DNA of 64,000 nucleotides from Marivivens aquimaris (GTDB lineage: Bacteria > Pseudomonadota > Alphaproteobacteria > Rhodobacterales > Rhodobacteraceae). Below the pieces are notes generated by a model. That model saw nothing but the letters and a program-made list of their open reading frames with translations, had not been told where the DNA came from and ran no database searches. Both the position numbers and the translations under genes were made by a program. The stretch lies in contig NZ_JADBGB010000001.1 of the NCBI RefSeq assembly GCF_015220045.1, positions 124,001 to 188,000 of the forward strand, read 5' to 3'. Positions 45,561-54,995 of the stretch are shown in pieces (position 1 is the stretch's first letter; each line of letters begins with the position of its first letter).

Positions 45561-46345
45561 AGCTTTGCCTTGGAGAACAGACGGTCGAAGTTCGCGGTCG
45601 TGGCAGCGGCGAAGTCGTCGTAGCTCATGCCGAAGACCTCTGCGCCGACGGCAGCGGTGTGGACGCTGTAGGCGGGCTCGTTGCGCTTGCCGCGATAGGG
45701 CTTGGGCGCGAGGTACGGGCTGTCGGTTTCCACCAGGATACGGTCGATCGGAGCGGCGGCGAAGATATCGCGCACGTCCTGCGATTTCGGGAAGGTCGCG
45801 ATGCCGGACATCGACAGGTAAAAGCCCATCTCCAGCGCGGCTTTCGCCAGTTCCGGACCAGACGAGAAGCAGTGCATGACGCAGGAATAGGGCGCCTTGT
45901 CATAGCCTTCGCGCAGGATGGCGGCCATATCGTCGTCCGCATCGCGCGAATGGATGATGAGCGGCAGGCCGGTTTTCTGCGCGGCTTCGATGTGGATGCG
46001 CAGCGAGGATTTCTGCACCTCGGCGCTGTCGGGCGTGTAGTGGTAATCGAGGCCCGTTTCGCCGATGCCGACCATTTTCGGGTGCGCTGCCTCGGCGACC
46101 AGATCCTCGACCGTGACGGGCTCGTGGCTCGCCGCGCTCATCGGGTGGATGCCGTAGGCGTAGAACACCTCGGGGTAGGTGGCGGCGATGGCTTTGACGT
46201 TATCGAGGCCCGCCTTCTTCGTGCAGATCGACACCATACGTTCGACGCCCGCGTCCAGAGCGTTCTGGACGATGGTATCGAGCTGGCCTTCGAAATCGGG
46301 GAAGTCCAGATGGCAGTGGCTATCGACGATGGTGGGGCGGGACAT
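45557..46345 (-). CDS. TatD family metal-dependent hydrolase
   Basis: The 262-residue TIM-barrel hydrolase has DSHCHLDFPDFE (metal-binding His pair), GETGLDYHY, the HSRDADDD segment and LVETDSPYLAPKPYRGKRNEP (in part). TatD proteins are 3'-5' DNA exonucleases or deacylases. It is encoded 6 bp after holB and coupled by overlap to the MBL gene, in the common holB-tatD order. Confidence 0.92.
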   Translation of the reverse strand: MSRPTIVDSHCHLDFPDFEGQLDTIVQNALDAGVERMVSICTKKAGLDNVKAIAATYPEVFYAYGIHPMSAASHEPVTVEDLVAEAAHPKMVGIGETGLDYHYTPDSAEVQKSSLRIHIEAAQKTGLPLIIHSRDADDDMAAILREGYDKAPYSCVMHCFSSGPELAKAALEMGFYLSMSGIATFPKSQDVRDIFAAAPIDRILVETDSPYLAPKPYRGKRNEPAYSVHTAAVGAEVFGMSYDDFAAATTANFDRLFSKAKL

Positions 46346-46351
46346 GCGACC

Positions 46352-47461
46352 TCAGGCGTTGGTGACGGCGCGGGCCGTCTCTTCGATCCTGAAAAGCATA
46401 TCTAGGATCAATGCGGTAGGGTCAAGGTTGACAGCCCTGCCTCTGCGCACACGAAGCGACAACTCCTGTTGAAGTTCTGCCCATTTGCGAGCGGCACGGG
46501 CGTCGGGGGACAGGCGGGCGAGCAGGAGGGCTTCACCGGATGCGCCTTGCGACGTGGGTTTGCCGGTCAGGCCAGCGCGCGCGGTGCGGGCAAGGAACAG
46601 GTCGATCAGGTCGAGCATCAGCGGATAGCGCTGCTCGCCCGCTTTGCCTGCGCAGCTTTCGGCAAGGCGGATCGCGGCGGGGCGGGACATGTTCGGCATC
46701 TCGGAAAAGAGCTTCACCAATTCCGCGTAGAGCGGCAGACCGTCGAGGTTTACGAGGCGGATCGCTTCACCGACAGAGCCAGCCGAGAGGGCGGCAAGTG
46801 CATCCGGCGCATCGGTTCGCACACCCGCCTGTTCGAGGGCGGAGGCCATGTCGGCTGTGCCAAGCGGCGAACAGCGTAGTTCGCGGCAACGGGAGCGGAT
46901 GGTGGGCAATAGGCGCGAGGGCTGGTGCGACAGGAGCAGCAGCGTCGTGCGGGCAGGGGGCTCTTCGAGCTCCTTCAGGATCGAGTTTGCGGCGGTCACG
47001 TTCATCTCGTCGGCAGAGTCGACGATGACCACGCGGCGGCCGCCGTCTGTCGACGACATCTGGAAGAACCGTTTGAGGTCACGCACAGGCTCTGCAGTGA
47101 TCTCTGCCCTCAGCTTGCCCGTGTCTTGATTAAGCGGACGGCGAATGACGGCGAGGCGCGGATGGCTGCTGGCTTGGATCAGCGCAAGTTCGGGGTGGTT
47201 CGGATCGACGGTGAGCGAGGTCGCAGGGCCGCCGAACATACCGCCGCCGTCATCGGTCAATAGGAACGCGGCGATCCGGTAGGCGAGGGTGGCTTTGCCG
47301 ATCCCTTGCGGACCGGTGATCATCCAGCCTGAATGCAGACGGCCCGAATTGAAGGCCTCAAGGAATGTCTCCTCTGCCTTTTGCTGACCGAAAAGGCGCA
47401 GGGTTTCGCGGGGATGCGGTGCGCCTTCGATCCGGTCGGGTTCGGGGATGTCCGCGCTCAT
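46352..47461 (-). CDS. holB: DNA polymerase III subunit delta'
   Basis: A 369-residue AAA+ clamp-loader subunit: Walker A-like GPQGIGKATL (about residue 52), SSTDGGRRVVIVDSADEMNVTAANSILKELEEPP (in part) containing Walker B and sensor features, and the LLSHQPSRLLPTIRSRCREL segment. It helps load the sliding clamp. The start overlaps the tmk stop by 4 bp, forming a coupled tmk-holB pair. Confidence 0.94.
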   Translation of the reverse strand: MSADIPEPDRIEGAPHPRETLRLFGQQKAEETFLEAFNSGRLHSGWMITGPQGIGKATLAYRIAAFLLTDDGGGMFGGPATSLTVDPNHPELALIQASSHPRLAVIRRPLNQDTGKLRAEITAEPVRDLKRFFQMSSTDGGRRVVIVDSADEMNVTAANSILKELEEPPARTTLLLLSHQPSRLLPTIRSRCRELRCSPLGTADMASALEQAGVRTDAPDALAALSAGSVGEAIRLVNLDGLPLYAELVKLFSEMPNMSRPAAIRLAESCAGKAGEQRYPLMLDLIDLFLARTARAGLTGKPTSQGASGEALLLARLSPDARAARKWAELQQELSLRVRRGRAVNLDPTALILDMLFRIEETARAVTNA

Positions 47462-48087
47462 GCGCGCTCCTCGTAGATGGCGAGCACTTCAGCGCCGACC
47501 TGTTCGAGCGGGCGGTTGCCATCCACCACGATGCAGCGTTCGGGGTTTTGGTGCGCGATCGACAGAAAGCCGTGGCGCAGCGTTTCCTGAAAACCGAGGC
47601 CGAAGTCTTCGAAACGGTCCTCGCCGGAGTTGCGGGCGAGGCCACGTTCCAGTGCGACCTTCGGGTCCATGTCGATGATAAAGGTAAGGTCCGGTTCCTG
47701 ACCGATCATGATCTGGTGCAGACTGTCGACGGTGCCCCGCAGGTCGCCCCGCGTGGCGCCCTGATAGACGCGGGTGCTGTCGGCGAAGCGGTCGCAGATC
47801 ACGGTCTTACCTGCGGCCAGCGCAGGGCGGATCGTCTTTTCAAGGTGATCGCGGCGCGCAGCGGTAAAGAGCAGGATCTCGGTCTCTGCCGACCAGCGGT
47901 TCGTATCGCCAGTCAGCAAAAGGGCGCGGATTTCCTCCGCGCCTTCGCTGCCACCGGGTTCGCGGGTCAGAACGACCTCGTGCCCTTTGGCTTGCAGTCT
48001 CTCGGCCAGTCGCCGTGCTTGCGTCGATTTGCCGGAGCCGTCGATACCTTCGAACGTTACCAGCAGGCCGGTATCCTGTGTCGTCAC
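47458..48087 (-). CDS. tmk: Thymidylate kinase
   Basis: The 209-residue enzyme phosphorylates dTMP to dTDP. It shows the P-loop TFEGIDGSGKSTQ (residues about 10-22), TREPGGSEGAEEIR, the DRFADSTRVYQG nucleotide-specificity block and a short lid region ARNSGEDRFE. It lies between the D,D-carboxypeptidase gene and holB with 4-bp overlaps on both sides. A distant kinase-like domain also occurs in the fusion protein at 57623-59527, but this is the housekeeping enzyme. Confidence 0.96.
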   Translation of the reverse strand: MTTQDTGLLVTFEGIDGSGKSTQARRLAERLQAKGHEVVLTREPGGSEGAEEIRALLLTGDTNRWSAETEILLFTAARRDHLEKTIRPALAAGKTVICDRFADSTRVYQGATRGDLRGTVDSLHQIMIGQEPDLTFIIDMDPKVALERGLARNSGEDRFEDFGLGFQETLRHGFLSIAHQNPERCIVVDGNRPLEQVGAEVLAIYEERA

Positions 48088-49271
48088 GTGTTGCTTTCCG
48101 CCATGTCGTCAGTTGCCGGTTCTTCGGCAACCTTGTCGAGAAGCACGTTTACAGCAGTTTTCAGCCGAACGCCAAAGCCTCCGGTCGCGACATTTGCATC
48201 CGCGATCAACGGAACGCGCACGTCAGGCAGGTTCTCGTCGAGCTTGATGACCAGTTCGCCAAGCTGCTGGCCCTGCGTGACCGGCGCTTGGATCGGGGCG
48301 TCATAGACAACTTCGGCGTCCACGGTGCCTTGGTTCATGATGGGAACCAGCATGTTGAGGTCTTCTGCAACGGTCAGGCCGACCGAGCCAGCTTCGCCCA
48401 TCCAGACGTCTGCGGAGGCAATACGGGTGCCCGCCTCTACGATCTGCTTTTCGGCAAAGTGGCGAAAGGCCCAGTTCAGAATGCGCTCGCCTTCTTCGGC
48501 ACGCGCGGCGGCAGTATCGAGACCGGCGATAACGAACACAACGCGGCGGTCACCTTGGCGAGCCGAACCGACGAGGCCGTAACCAGCTTCTGCCGTGTGA
48601 CCGGTTTTCAGACCGTCCGCGCCAAGGCCAAGGCCGAGGATCGGGTTACGGTTCTGGCTGTTCGACGGAACGCGGCCATCGAACTCGAAGCTCTCTTCGG
48701 CGAAGATCGGATAGAAGGTCGGGAAATCTTCGATGATGCGCGTCGCGAGGATGCCGAGATCATGCACCGACATACGCTGGATCGGGTCCGGCCAGCCGTT
48801 GGAGTTGGCGAAGGCCGAATTGTTCATGCCCAGCTGCTTGGCGCGCTCGGTCATCATGCGGGCAAAGCCTGCCTCGGTGCCATCGGGGGACAGCGCTTCG
48901 GCCAGAACGGCGCTCGCATCATTGCCGGACAGGACGATCACGCCGCGGATCAGGTCTTCGACCTTCACGCGCTCGCCCGACCGCAGGAACATCGAGGAGC
49001 CCTCGTAGTTCATGGCGTGCTGCGAGACGAGCAGTTCGTCCTCGGGCTGCAGGCGACCGTCGGCGATGGCCTCGAAGGTCATGTAGAGCGTCATCAGCTT
49101 CGACATGGACGCGGGCGGCAGCGGCACATCCGCGTTCTTTTCCAGCAGCGTCACGCCGGTGGTGATGTCATAGACGTAGGCCGCGCGGGCTTGCGTCTCG
49201 AAGCTCTGTGCGCCTGCGGTGGTCGCGACGGCGATGGTGAAAACTGCGATCAGTCGGGTGAGGAGTTTCAT
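48084..49271 (-). CDS. D-alanyl-D-alanine carboxypeptidase (penicillin-binding protein 5/6 type)
   Basis: The 395-residue periplasmic enzyme trims the terminal D-Ala of peptidoglycan stem peptides. It has a signal peptide (cleavage after AGA, about residue 21). The three active-site motifs are SMSK (SxxK), SGN (SxN, in LSGNDAS) and KTGHT. A C-terminal PBP5-like domain (about 275-365) precedes a tail without the usual long amphipathic anchor. It is encoded 11 bp after the SPOR gene and overlaps tmk. Confidence 0.94.
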   Translation of the reverse strand: MKLLTRLIAVFTIAVATTAGAQSFETQARAAYVYDITTGVTLLEKNADVPLPPASMSKLMTLYMTFEAIADGRLQPEDELLVSQHAMNYEGSSMFLRSGERVKVEDLIRGVIVLSGNDASAVLAEALSPDGTEAGFARMMTERAKQLGMNNSAFANSNGWPDPIQRMSVHDLGILATRIIEDFPTFYPIFAEESFEFDGRVPSNSQNRNPILGLGLGADGLKTGHTAEAGYGLVGSARQGDRRVVFVIAGLDTAAARAEEGERILNWAFRHFAEKQIVEAGTRIASADVWMGEAGSVGLTVAEDLNMLVPIMNQGTVDAEVVYDAPIQAPVTQGQQLGELVIKLDENLPDVRVPLIADANVATGGFGVRLKTAVNVLLDKVAEEPATDDMAESNT

Positions 49272-49282
49272 GGTGAGGTCCC

Positions 49283-50173
49283 TCAGTTTGTTACGAAGTA
49301 AGCATCAGTGAAGCCTTGCGCCTTGATGCGTGTCAGCAGGTCGGCACGTTCCGCCTCGGTCGCGGCAGGGCCAACGATGACACGCCAGAAGGTACGGCCT
49401 TGGCTCGATTGTTCCAGCACGGTCGGCACGATACCGGTCGTACGCAGGCGATCTGCGGTGCGTGTCGCGTTCTCCTCAATGGAGAAGATGCCGATCTGAA
49501 TGAACGGCTTTGCAAGATCAGACGACGCTGGCGCGGCGGGCGCGGGCGTCTCGGGTGCTGGCGCAGCCTCCGGCATCGGGGTAGGGGCTGCTGCGGTGGC
49601 CTCGGCAGCTTCCGCCGCTGCGATGGCCGCTTCGGCACCAGCAATCGGATCGAGCGTCATAGTCTCGATCTCTTCGCCCTCGTCAAAGGTCGCCGTTGCT
49701 TCAGCCATTTGCGCAGGCGCTTCCTCGCGGCGAAGGGCGGTCACTTGCAGCTCAGCAGGCGCACCGGCGAGCATTCCCAGCGCAGCCGCTGCGTCCGAGG
49801 ACGCTTGCAGGGCAGGGCCGGGGTTCTCACGCTCGCGGCGGAACAGGGCGCCGATCACGAACTTTCCGTTGTCGAGGTTGCGCACAATCACGCGCTCGGG
49901 GTCCTGCACGTCGGGATGAGCCACCCAGACACCGCCCAGCGACGGACGACCGTCCCAGAGACCGTTTTCGGTGACCTGAAACACCTGCGGCGCTTCGACA
50001 TCGCGTTCGATCAGTTCAACCGAGCGGTTCTCTTCGACAACCACCGCCTCGTCCGAGCCGTTGTTTTTGCTGAAGAAAGACATGCCGCCGTCTTTGGAGC
50101 ACCCCGCCACAAAAGCGAGAGCCGCAACCGACAGAACCGTCGTGCGGAAGTGTGCCATAACCTTGCCAGACAT
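49283..50173 (-). CDS. SPOR-domain lipoprotein
   Basis: The 296-residue protein has a lipoprotein signal (FVAGC, Cys about residue 23). An Ala/Glu/Pro-rich linker (about 130-215) leads to a C-terminal SPOR domain (about 220-296; FIQIGIFSIEENATRTADRL in part and FWRVIVGPA) that binds denuded peptidoglycan glycan strands at division sites. I start at 50173 after AAAGGGG rather than at the longer frame to 50260. First gene of the dac-tmk-holB-tatD-MBL operon; a role in cell-wall remodelling with the carboxypeptidase is inferred. Confidence 0.88.
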   Translation of the reverse strand: MSGKVMAHFRTTVLSVAALAFVAGCSKDGGMSFFSKNNGSDEAVVVEENRSVELIERDVEAPQVFQVTENGLWDGRPSLGGVWVAHPDVQDPERVIVRNLDNGKFVIGALFRRERENPGPALQASSDAAAALGMLAGAPAELQVTALRREEAPAQMAEATATFDEGEEIETMTLDPIAGAEAAIAAAEAAEATAAAPTPMPEAAPAPETPAPAAPASSDLAKPFIQIGIFSIEENATRTADRLRTTGIVPTVLEQSSQGRTFWRVIVGPAATEAERADLLTRIKAQGFTDAYFVTN

Positions 50174-50411
50174 GAGTGCCCCTTTACCTGTTGCGGCGAA
50201 CCGCGCGCCTTTTTCGGCGTTTTTTCTGCCCGTGACCCAGCAAAGCAAGGCCATTTGCAATCACCTTAGCGCTGCGCCTCATATATTTGAAGTCTCTTGC
50301 ACATCATCCGGCCCGTTTCCGCCACCGCGAAACGGCACATCTGACGGGGTTGTGAAGGCTCAAGCAACCCGCTATCTACCGCTCACCAAGCGCACCAGCG
50401 GTGCGCCGAGC

Positions 50412-50501
50412 GGAAGTGTGGCCGAGTGGTTTAAGGCTCTGGTCTTGAAAACCAGCGTAGGGGAAACTCTACCGTGGGTTCGAATCCCACCGCTTCCGCC
50501 A
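50412..50501 (+). tRNA. tRNA-Ser (anticodon UGA)
   Basis: Acceptor GGAAGTG / CGCTTCC (one G-T), anticodon arm CTGGT-CTTGAAA-ACCAG with TGA, a long variable arm (class II), T arm GTGGGTTCGAATCCCAC and encoded CCA. It marks the boundary between conserved chromosome and the transposon-rich segment to its right. Confidence 0.96.
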
Positions 50502-50734
50502 AACTTCAGGGCTCCTATTTCGTGCCCGAATGTAAACATAACCGAGCTTTCCGCGGCCGTTTGCGTGTAGCGCTAGACTCGAGTTGCAGCTATCTAGCTG
50601 CGACAGTCGTTGTCATTTTGTCGGAGCCAGGATATGTCGATTTCTGTTGCGTCGCGTGATTTACGGCTCCGAAAAATGAGCGGCGGAGTAGGCGATCTTT
50701 TCTGGCCCGCCATCAGGTAGAAAGCCAAGGCTTC

Positions 50735-51462
50735 CCCTTTTGTTTATAGACGCATGGTAAGATACCAGTCCATGACAGGCGGATGCTAAGCTAAATTCGT
50801 ATTTTTATCAAGCGCAATGGCTTGTTTTGGCGCGATATTCCTGTCGCCTATGGTCCAAATAAGATGCTCAACAGCGAGTGAAAACGCTGAAACGAGAAAG
50901 GCACCTTCACAGAAATAACGGTCGGTTAGCCTATCGAACACGGTGAGAAAAAAGGCTGTGATGATCAACGCGACCTACTTATAAGGCAAACCGCATCTCG
51001 AATAGCGTGGCCGCGAGGATGGGGGCGGCCGCTTGATCAATGAAACAAGAGCGGTATGAATACAGTCTTGCGTTTCGTTTGTGAAATCCGAAGGCGACGG
51101 CTCAGCCTGTTTGTCACTGCTGGGCAGTTCTGCGACTAGATCAGATCGGTGTGCGGTCGATACTAAGCGTTCGCCTAAGGTCGCGTGGCTGCTCGGGGAC
51201 CGCGGCTATGACGCCAATTGGGTCCGAGAAGCGTTGTATGACAGGGGGATGCAGGCCTGATGCAACACAATACGTCCCTTAAATATGATAGAGCTGTTAC
51301 AAATGCTGCAACCGGATCGAGCTAACGTTCGGCAGGCACAAAGACGATAGACGTGCTGCGACCCGCTATGGCCGATCTCCGAAAGTATGGCTCTCGGCCA
51401 TCGCCTTGGCGGCTCTTATCATTTATTGGTCATATATTCTCCGAGTTAGACAAGAAAGGTGA
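50735..51462 (+). pseudogene. Decayed IS5-family transposase
   Basis: No intact frame exists, but translated pieces follow the order of an IS5-family (IS427-like group) DDE transposase. They are THGKIPVHDRRMLS and NGLFWRDIPVAYGPNK (from 50750), AVMINATYL (50955), SGMNTVLRFVCE and LFVTAGQFCD (51050), LLGDRGYDAN (51190) and NRIELTFGRHK with RRAATRYGRSPKVWLSAIALAA (51310-51400, in part). The pieces occupy all three forward frames. Two tryptophan codons in the expected WKRW segment are now TGA (50879 and 50888). This is an old, dead insertion with no identified terminal repeats. Confidence 0.82.
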
Positions 51463-51772
51463 TCAGATATCTGAATATCTGGCGGAGCAATGCAGGGCGG
51501 TCGATCTTTCAATTTTTCTTTCGACAAGTGCCTTTGAAGTGCCTTTGCGCAGATTGGTGCCTCTATTATTAGGGTGACTGTCACTGTTTCGGTAGAGTTT
51601 GTTTTTCTATGACGGGTTGGGGGATCACTTTATTGTGGGTGATTGACCAAATTTCGGAGCAAGTGCAGTGGCGATGGGTAGTACTAAATTTCGCGATGTG
51701 TCCGTCGTCAGGATTTTGGGGACCAGGATCGGCCTAATCTGAGAGAGAGTTTGGCTCATCTGGTCGGCCTAA

Positions 51773-52749
51773 TTATGTTGCGTGCTTTCTATGATGCAAG
51801 TGTCGCGTTTCGAGGGTCTTTCTTTTGATCCTTTCACCTTGTTTTAGAATGGCTTTTCCCAGCCGAAGTAGACGTCGGCCGGTGTGACGTTGTTGGTGCT
51901 CTCGTGATAGCGCTGGTGATTGTAGTGATCGACAAAGGCCGTGATCTGCGCTTGGAGATTGCTAGGCAGGAAGTAGTTTTCCAGCCGGATGCGGTTCTTC
52001 AAAGTTCAATGCCAGCGTTCGATCTTGCCTTGGGTTTGCGGATGATAAGGCGCACCACGAGAGTGCTTCATGCCTTTGTTTTGCAACCATTCTGCCAGAT
52101 CGCACGAGACATAACTGGATCCGTTGTCGCTGAGCAGACGTGGCTTGTGAACATCAGAACTTGATCGCAGCCAGATGCCTGCAACGCCAAGTCCAGCGTG
52201 TTGGTCACGCCTTCAGCCCGCATGGTCGTGCAAAGTTTCCAAGAGACGATGTAGCGGCTGTATTCGCCAAGATCAGTGCTGAGGTAAAACCAGCCCCATC
52301 CCATCAGGTTGATATAGGTGAAGTCAGTTTGCCAAAGCTGATTGATGGCCGTCGTCCTGTGCTGGAACTCATTTGCCGCCTTGAGCACAATGATGCAGGA
52401 CTGGTGATCAAATCATGGGCCCTCAGTACGCGATATACAATAGATTCCGAGACAAAATACCGTTCTTGATCCGTAAACGTCGTTGCCAATTCGCGCGGCG
52501 ACAGCTCTGCCTCTTTCAAGGCGAGGTCGACAACCTTGCGCTTCATCTCGTCAGGAACACGGTTCCAGACGTGCTTCGGCTTGGGAGATTGATCCTGCAA
52601 TCCAGCCTCACCGCGTTGCAAATAACGATCATACCAACGGTAGATGTCGTCTGTGGGGTTCCCAGTTTGGCCAAAGTCTGACGCGCTGGCAGTTGACTTT
52701 CTTCGACCAGCCGGATGACCTCCAACTTCTCTGATGCAGGGTATCTCAT
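51773..52749 (-). pseudogene. IS3-family OrfB transposase, frameshifted
   Basis: Reading from 52749, MRYPASEKLEVIRLVEESQLP shifts frame into YRWYDRYLQRGEAGLQDQSPKPKHVWN (in part), then RVLRAHDLITSPA, then shifts again into NQLWQTDFTYINLMGWGWFYL, which carries the integrase core. Near 51990-52000 a TGA interrupts the ERWHxTLKNRIRLENY segment. A last shift gives ILKQGERIKRKTLETRHLHHRK (in part), ending at 51773. At least three frameshifts and a stop make it a pseudogene. Confidence 0.8.
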
Positions 52750-53101
52750 TCGTGGTCGCCCCCATCCCCGCGCATGTTTTCTTTGAGAAGACGCAGTTCA
52801 AGCGTCTGCTTCGCAATCACCTCTTTGAGATCCTTTGCCTCGCGGCGCAATTCCTTGACCTCATCAGTGTTTGCAGCGCGCGCCGTATCCCCAGCAAGCC
52901 GCTTCTCACCTGCTTCCATGAAGTCCTTTGACCACATGTAATAGATACCTTGGGACATCCCTTCGCGACGGCACAGTTTGGCAATGCTGCCAGCTCATCC
53001 AAAACAATCCGGATCTTCTCTTCAAATGAATAATGCTTGCGCGTTGCACGCTTGATGTCTTTGACGATCTTCTCGCCGAGGCTCTTAGCTGTCTTTCTCA
53101 T
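52746..53101 (-). pseudogene. IS3-family OrfA, frameshifted
   Basis: It begins MRKTAKSLGEKIVKDIKRATRKHYSFEEKIRIVLDEL (in part). A small deletion then removes a few codons and shifts the frame near 52990, after which SIAKLCRREGMSQGIYYMWSKDFMEAGEKRL continues in another frame. The rest has the leucine-rich coiled coil of OrfA proteins. Together with the broken OrfB it shows the element is dead. Confidence 0.78.
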
Positions 53102-53153
53102 CTCCCACTCCTCGGTGGCCACGATGAGTGACAAACCCTCTCTTAGAAAATGA

Positions 53154-53586
53154 CTCTATTTGGAACCTTGGGGGCTGACGTCAGACAAGGAATGTGTCCG
53201 TATCGACATGACCGATCCGCTTCTCATGAGAGATCAGCAGACTGTATTCTATAGCTCATTCAAGTCTCTTAAATTCGGTGAGGGGTAGCTCAGTTTTTTT
53301 CCCAAGTCGATCGCCGTCGCTTCGAAAATAACCAACACGCGGCGCGCGCCAACCGCGACTGGATTAATTTCTATAGCCGTCGCCTTCATCAAGCGTATTA
53401 TCCATTCCAACGCCTGCAGAATCACTCGGATTAGTGGCAAAACCTTAGCAAATTTGGCGTGTCATCACAGACCGCCGGTCTCATGGTCGATCTGCTTCGA
53501 GCGCTTGCCCCTTGACCATTTCACTGTCTTGAACATAGTCAAGAGGTCTAGCACTGCCATAGTGCAGTCATTTCAGGAACTAGCTT
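53154..53586. other. 433-bp region without a recognisable gene
   Basis: Between the decayed IS3 element and the polymerase gene I find no convincing ORF; the longest frames are about 63-74 codons with no ribosome site or family similarity. Composition is mixed and lower in GC than flanking core genes. It may hold the promoter of the polymerase gene and leftover insertion debris. Confidence 0.5.
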
Positions 53587-54990
53587 TTGTTATATCGATT
53601 TTCATTCACGACTTTGTTGGTTGCAGCGATCGCTTGTATCCTCGTTTTTCAGACTATGTTGCTTTTTGCGGCTCCTAGCCTCGAAAAAGACCAGCTTTCC
53701 CTGATCCTGTCGGCGCTGATCTGCGTTCTGGTCGTCATCATCCCGTCTTCCAACGGCGATCTGCTCGCACCGCCGCAATTGATGGCCTCATTGGCTTTGC
53801 TGTTCTTCCCGGTTTTTTCGCTATTTTACCTGCAGGTTTCTGAACTGGGAAAATGGTACCAGCAATTCTTTTCGGTCTCGGATTTCTCGCACAGCCTCGC
53901 GGTCACGACATATTTCTCGGTTTTACCGGTCCCCCTTTTCCAACTTGGCTTTCTGATGGGGCAGTTGCGTGAGGACACCGTACCGAGGGTCGCCCAGTCG
54001 CGCCAGTTTGTCCCCACGGGCGTTGGCATCATCATGCTAGTGGCGGCCATTTGCCTCGGCTTTCTCGGTATGTTGGCATATGCGCTTAGTATCGGTGGGA
54101 TCGACGCGGTGCTGAACCAGATGTCGAGCATTGCTTCTCGGCGAGAGTGGCGCGAGAGCTCTAGCCCCTTCTACTATGTCGGCATGGCGCTAATGACCGC
54201 CCCAAGCGTGTTGGCATTGACGATGATTTATAACCGGAAAGGGATAACCAAGATCGCGTGTGCCATCGTCCTGATGCTACTAGCGGCGGCGTTTCTTATT
54301 GTTACGCAAGCTTCGCGCGAAAAGGCTGTGCTTCCGTTGATCCTCTTCATCCTGTCGCTTTGGCTGCAGGCACGCGGAGAGGAGATGAAACGCTTTGGCT
54401 TGCTCTTAAGGGTTGTCGTTGTGAGCGTTGTGGTGGCTCTCGTTCTTGGGTTCACGGTAATGGCGGTATTTCGCGCTGGCGGTTCGGGTTCGCTCGACTT
54501 TTGGCGTTTTTTGCGCGATTTTAACCGCATGGACGTTTCGATGGTAATGTTTACAGAGTATTTCGCGGATCAGTCTGGCAACGATCTGCTTTGGGGTATG
54601 CCGTTTTTGGCATATCCAAGCCGCATACTGGGTCGGTTCTTTGGCTTTTCGCCCATCCAGAATGCCTCCGAAATCCTGCAGGGTATAATTTTTTCTGGCA
54701 GCATGGATGCAGGGAACCCCGGTGCGCCACTTGCTGGCGAGCTTTATATCAACTTCGGATACCTGGGGTTTCTCGCTTTCATTCCTCTCGGGGCTTGGTT
54801 CGGGGTTGCCTACACCCGCATGATCCGGCGCGGATACCCTTTCTGGCAGACCTTGTTCTTCAGCGCCTTTCTTTATTTCTTCGTGTTCAAATTTTATATT
54901 TATACGGGATTCACCGAAAGCGAACTGGTCTTTGCTCTGGTTATAGTACCCCTAGCAATTTGGCGGCTCCTGCTGCGTGTTCGGATCTAG
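53587..54990 (+). CDS. O-antigen/exopolysaccharide polymerase-like membrane protein (Wzy type)
   Basis: A 467-residue protein with about twelve predicted transmembrane helices and one large periplasmic loop near residues 325-385. That loop is rich in Gly and Pro and contains YPSRILGRFFGF and NPGAPLAGELYINFGY, a layout typical of Wzy-like oligosaccharide polymerases, which have little sequence conservation. It would join glycan repeat units in the periplasm. It begins with TTG at 53587 after AGGA; starting at the ATG at 53656 would delete the first helix. It converges with the flippase gene, 5 bp away, and is the only plus-strand gene of the glycan locus. Confidence 0.72.
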   Translation: MLYRFSFTTLLVAAIACILVFQTMLLFAAPSLEKDQLSLILSALICVLVVIIPSSNGDLLAPPQLMASLALLFFPVFSLFYLQVSELGKWYQQFFSVSDFSHSLAVTTYFSVLPVPLFQLGFLMGQLREDTVPRVAQSRQFVPTGVGIIMLVAAICLGFLGMLAYALSIGGIDAVLNQMSSIASRREWRESSSPFYYVGMALMTAPSVLALTMIYNRKGITKIACAIVLMLLAAAFLIVTQASREKAVLPLILFILSLWLQARGEEMKRFGLLLRVVVVSVVVALVLGFTVMAVFRAGGSGSLDFWRFLRDFNRMDVSMVMFTEYFADQSGNDLLWGMPFLAYPSRILGRFFGFSPIQNASEILQGIIFSGSMDAGNPGAPLAGELYINFGYLGFLAFIPLGAWFGVAYTRMIRRGYPFWQTLFFSAFLYFFVFKFYIYTGFTESELVFALVIVPLAIWRLLLRVRI

Positions 54991-54995
54991 CTATA

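Larger units (their letters stand above)
51733..53153 (-). mobile_element. Decayed IS3-family insertion sequence
   Basis: Imperfect ends resembling TCTNAGAGAGNGTTTG (51738-51753 read on the plus strand, and the inverted copy at about 53134-53149) bracket two disrupted transposase genes. Length of about 1.4 kb suits an IS3-family element. Both ORFs carry frameshifts, so it cannot encode its own transposase. Boundaries are approximate. Confidence 0.65.

Noticed and set aside
50786..50968. 60-residue minus-strand frame with a hydrophobic start
   Set aside because: The same DNA read on the plus strand is recognisable IS5-family transposase remnant, so the minus frame is accidental.
50502..53586. 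A defence or toxin-antitoxin system in the AT-richer segment
   Set aside because: All recognisable protein fragments there are transposase pieces; no nuclease, reverse transcriptase, ATPase or toxin pair is visible.
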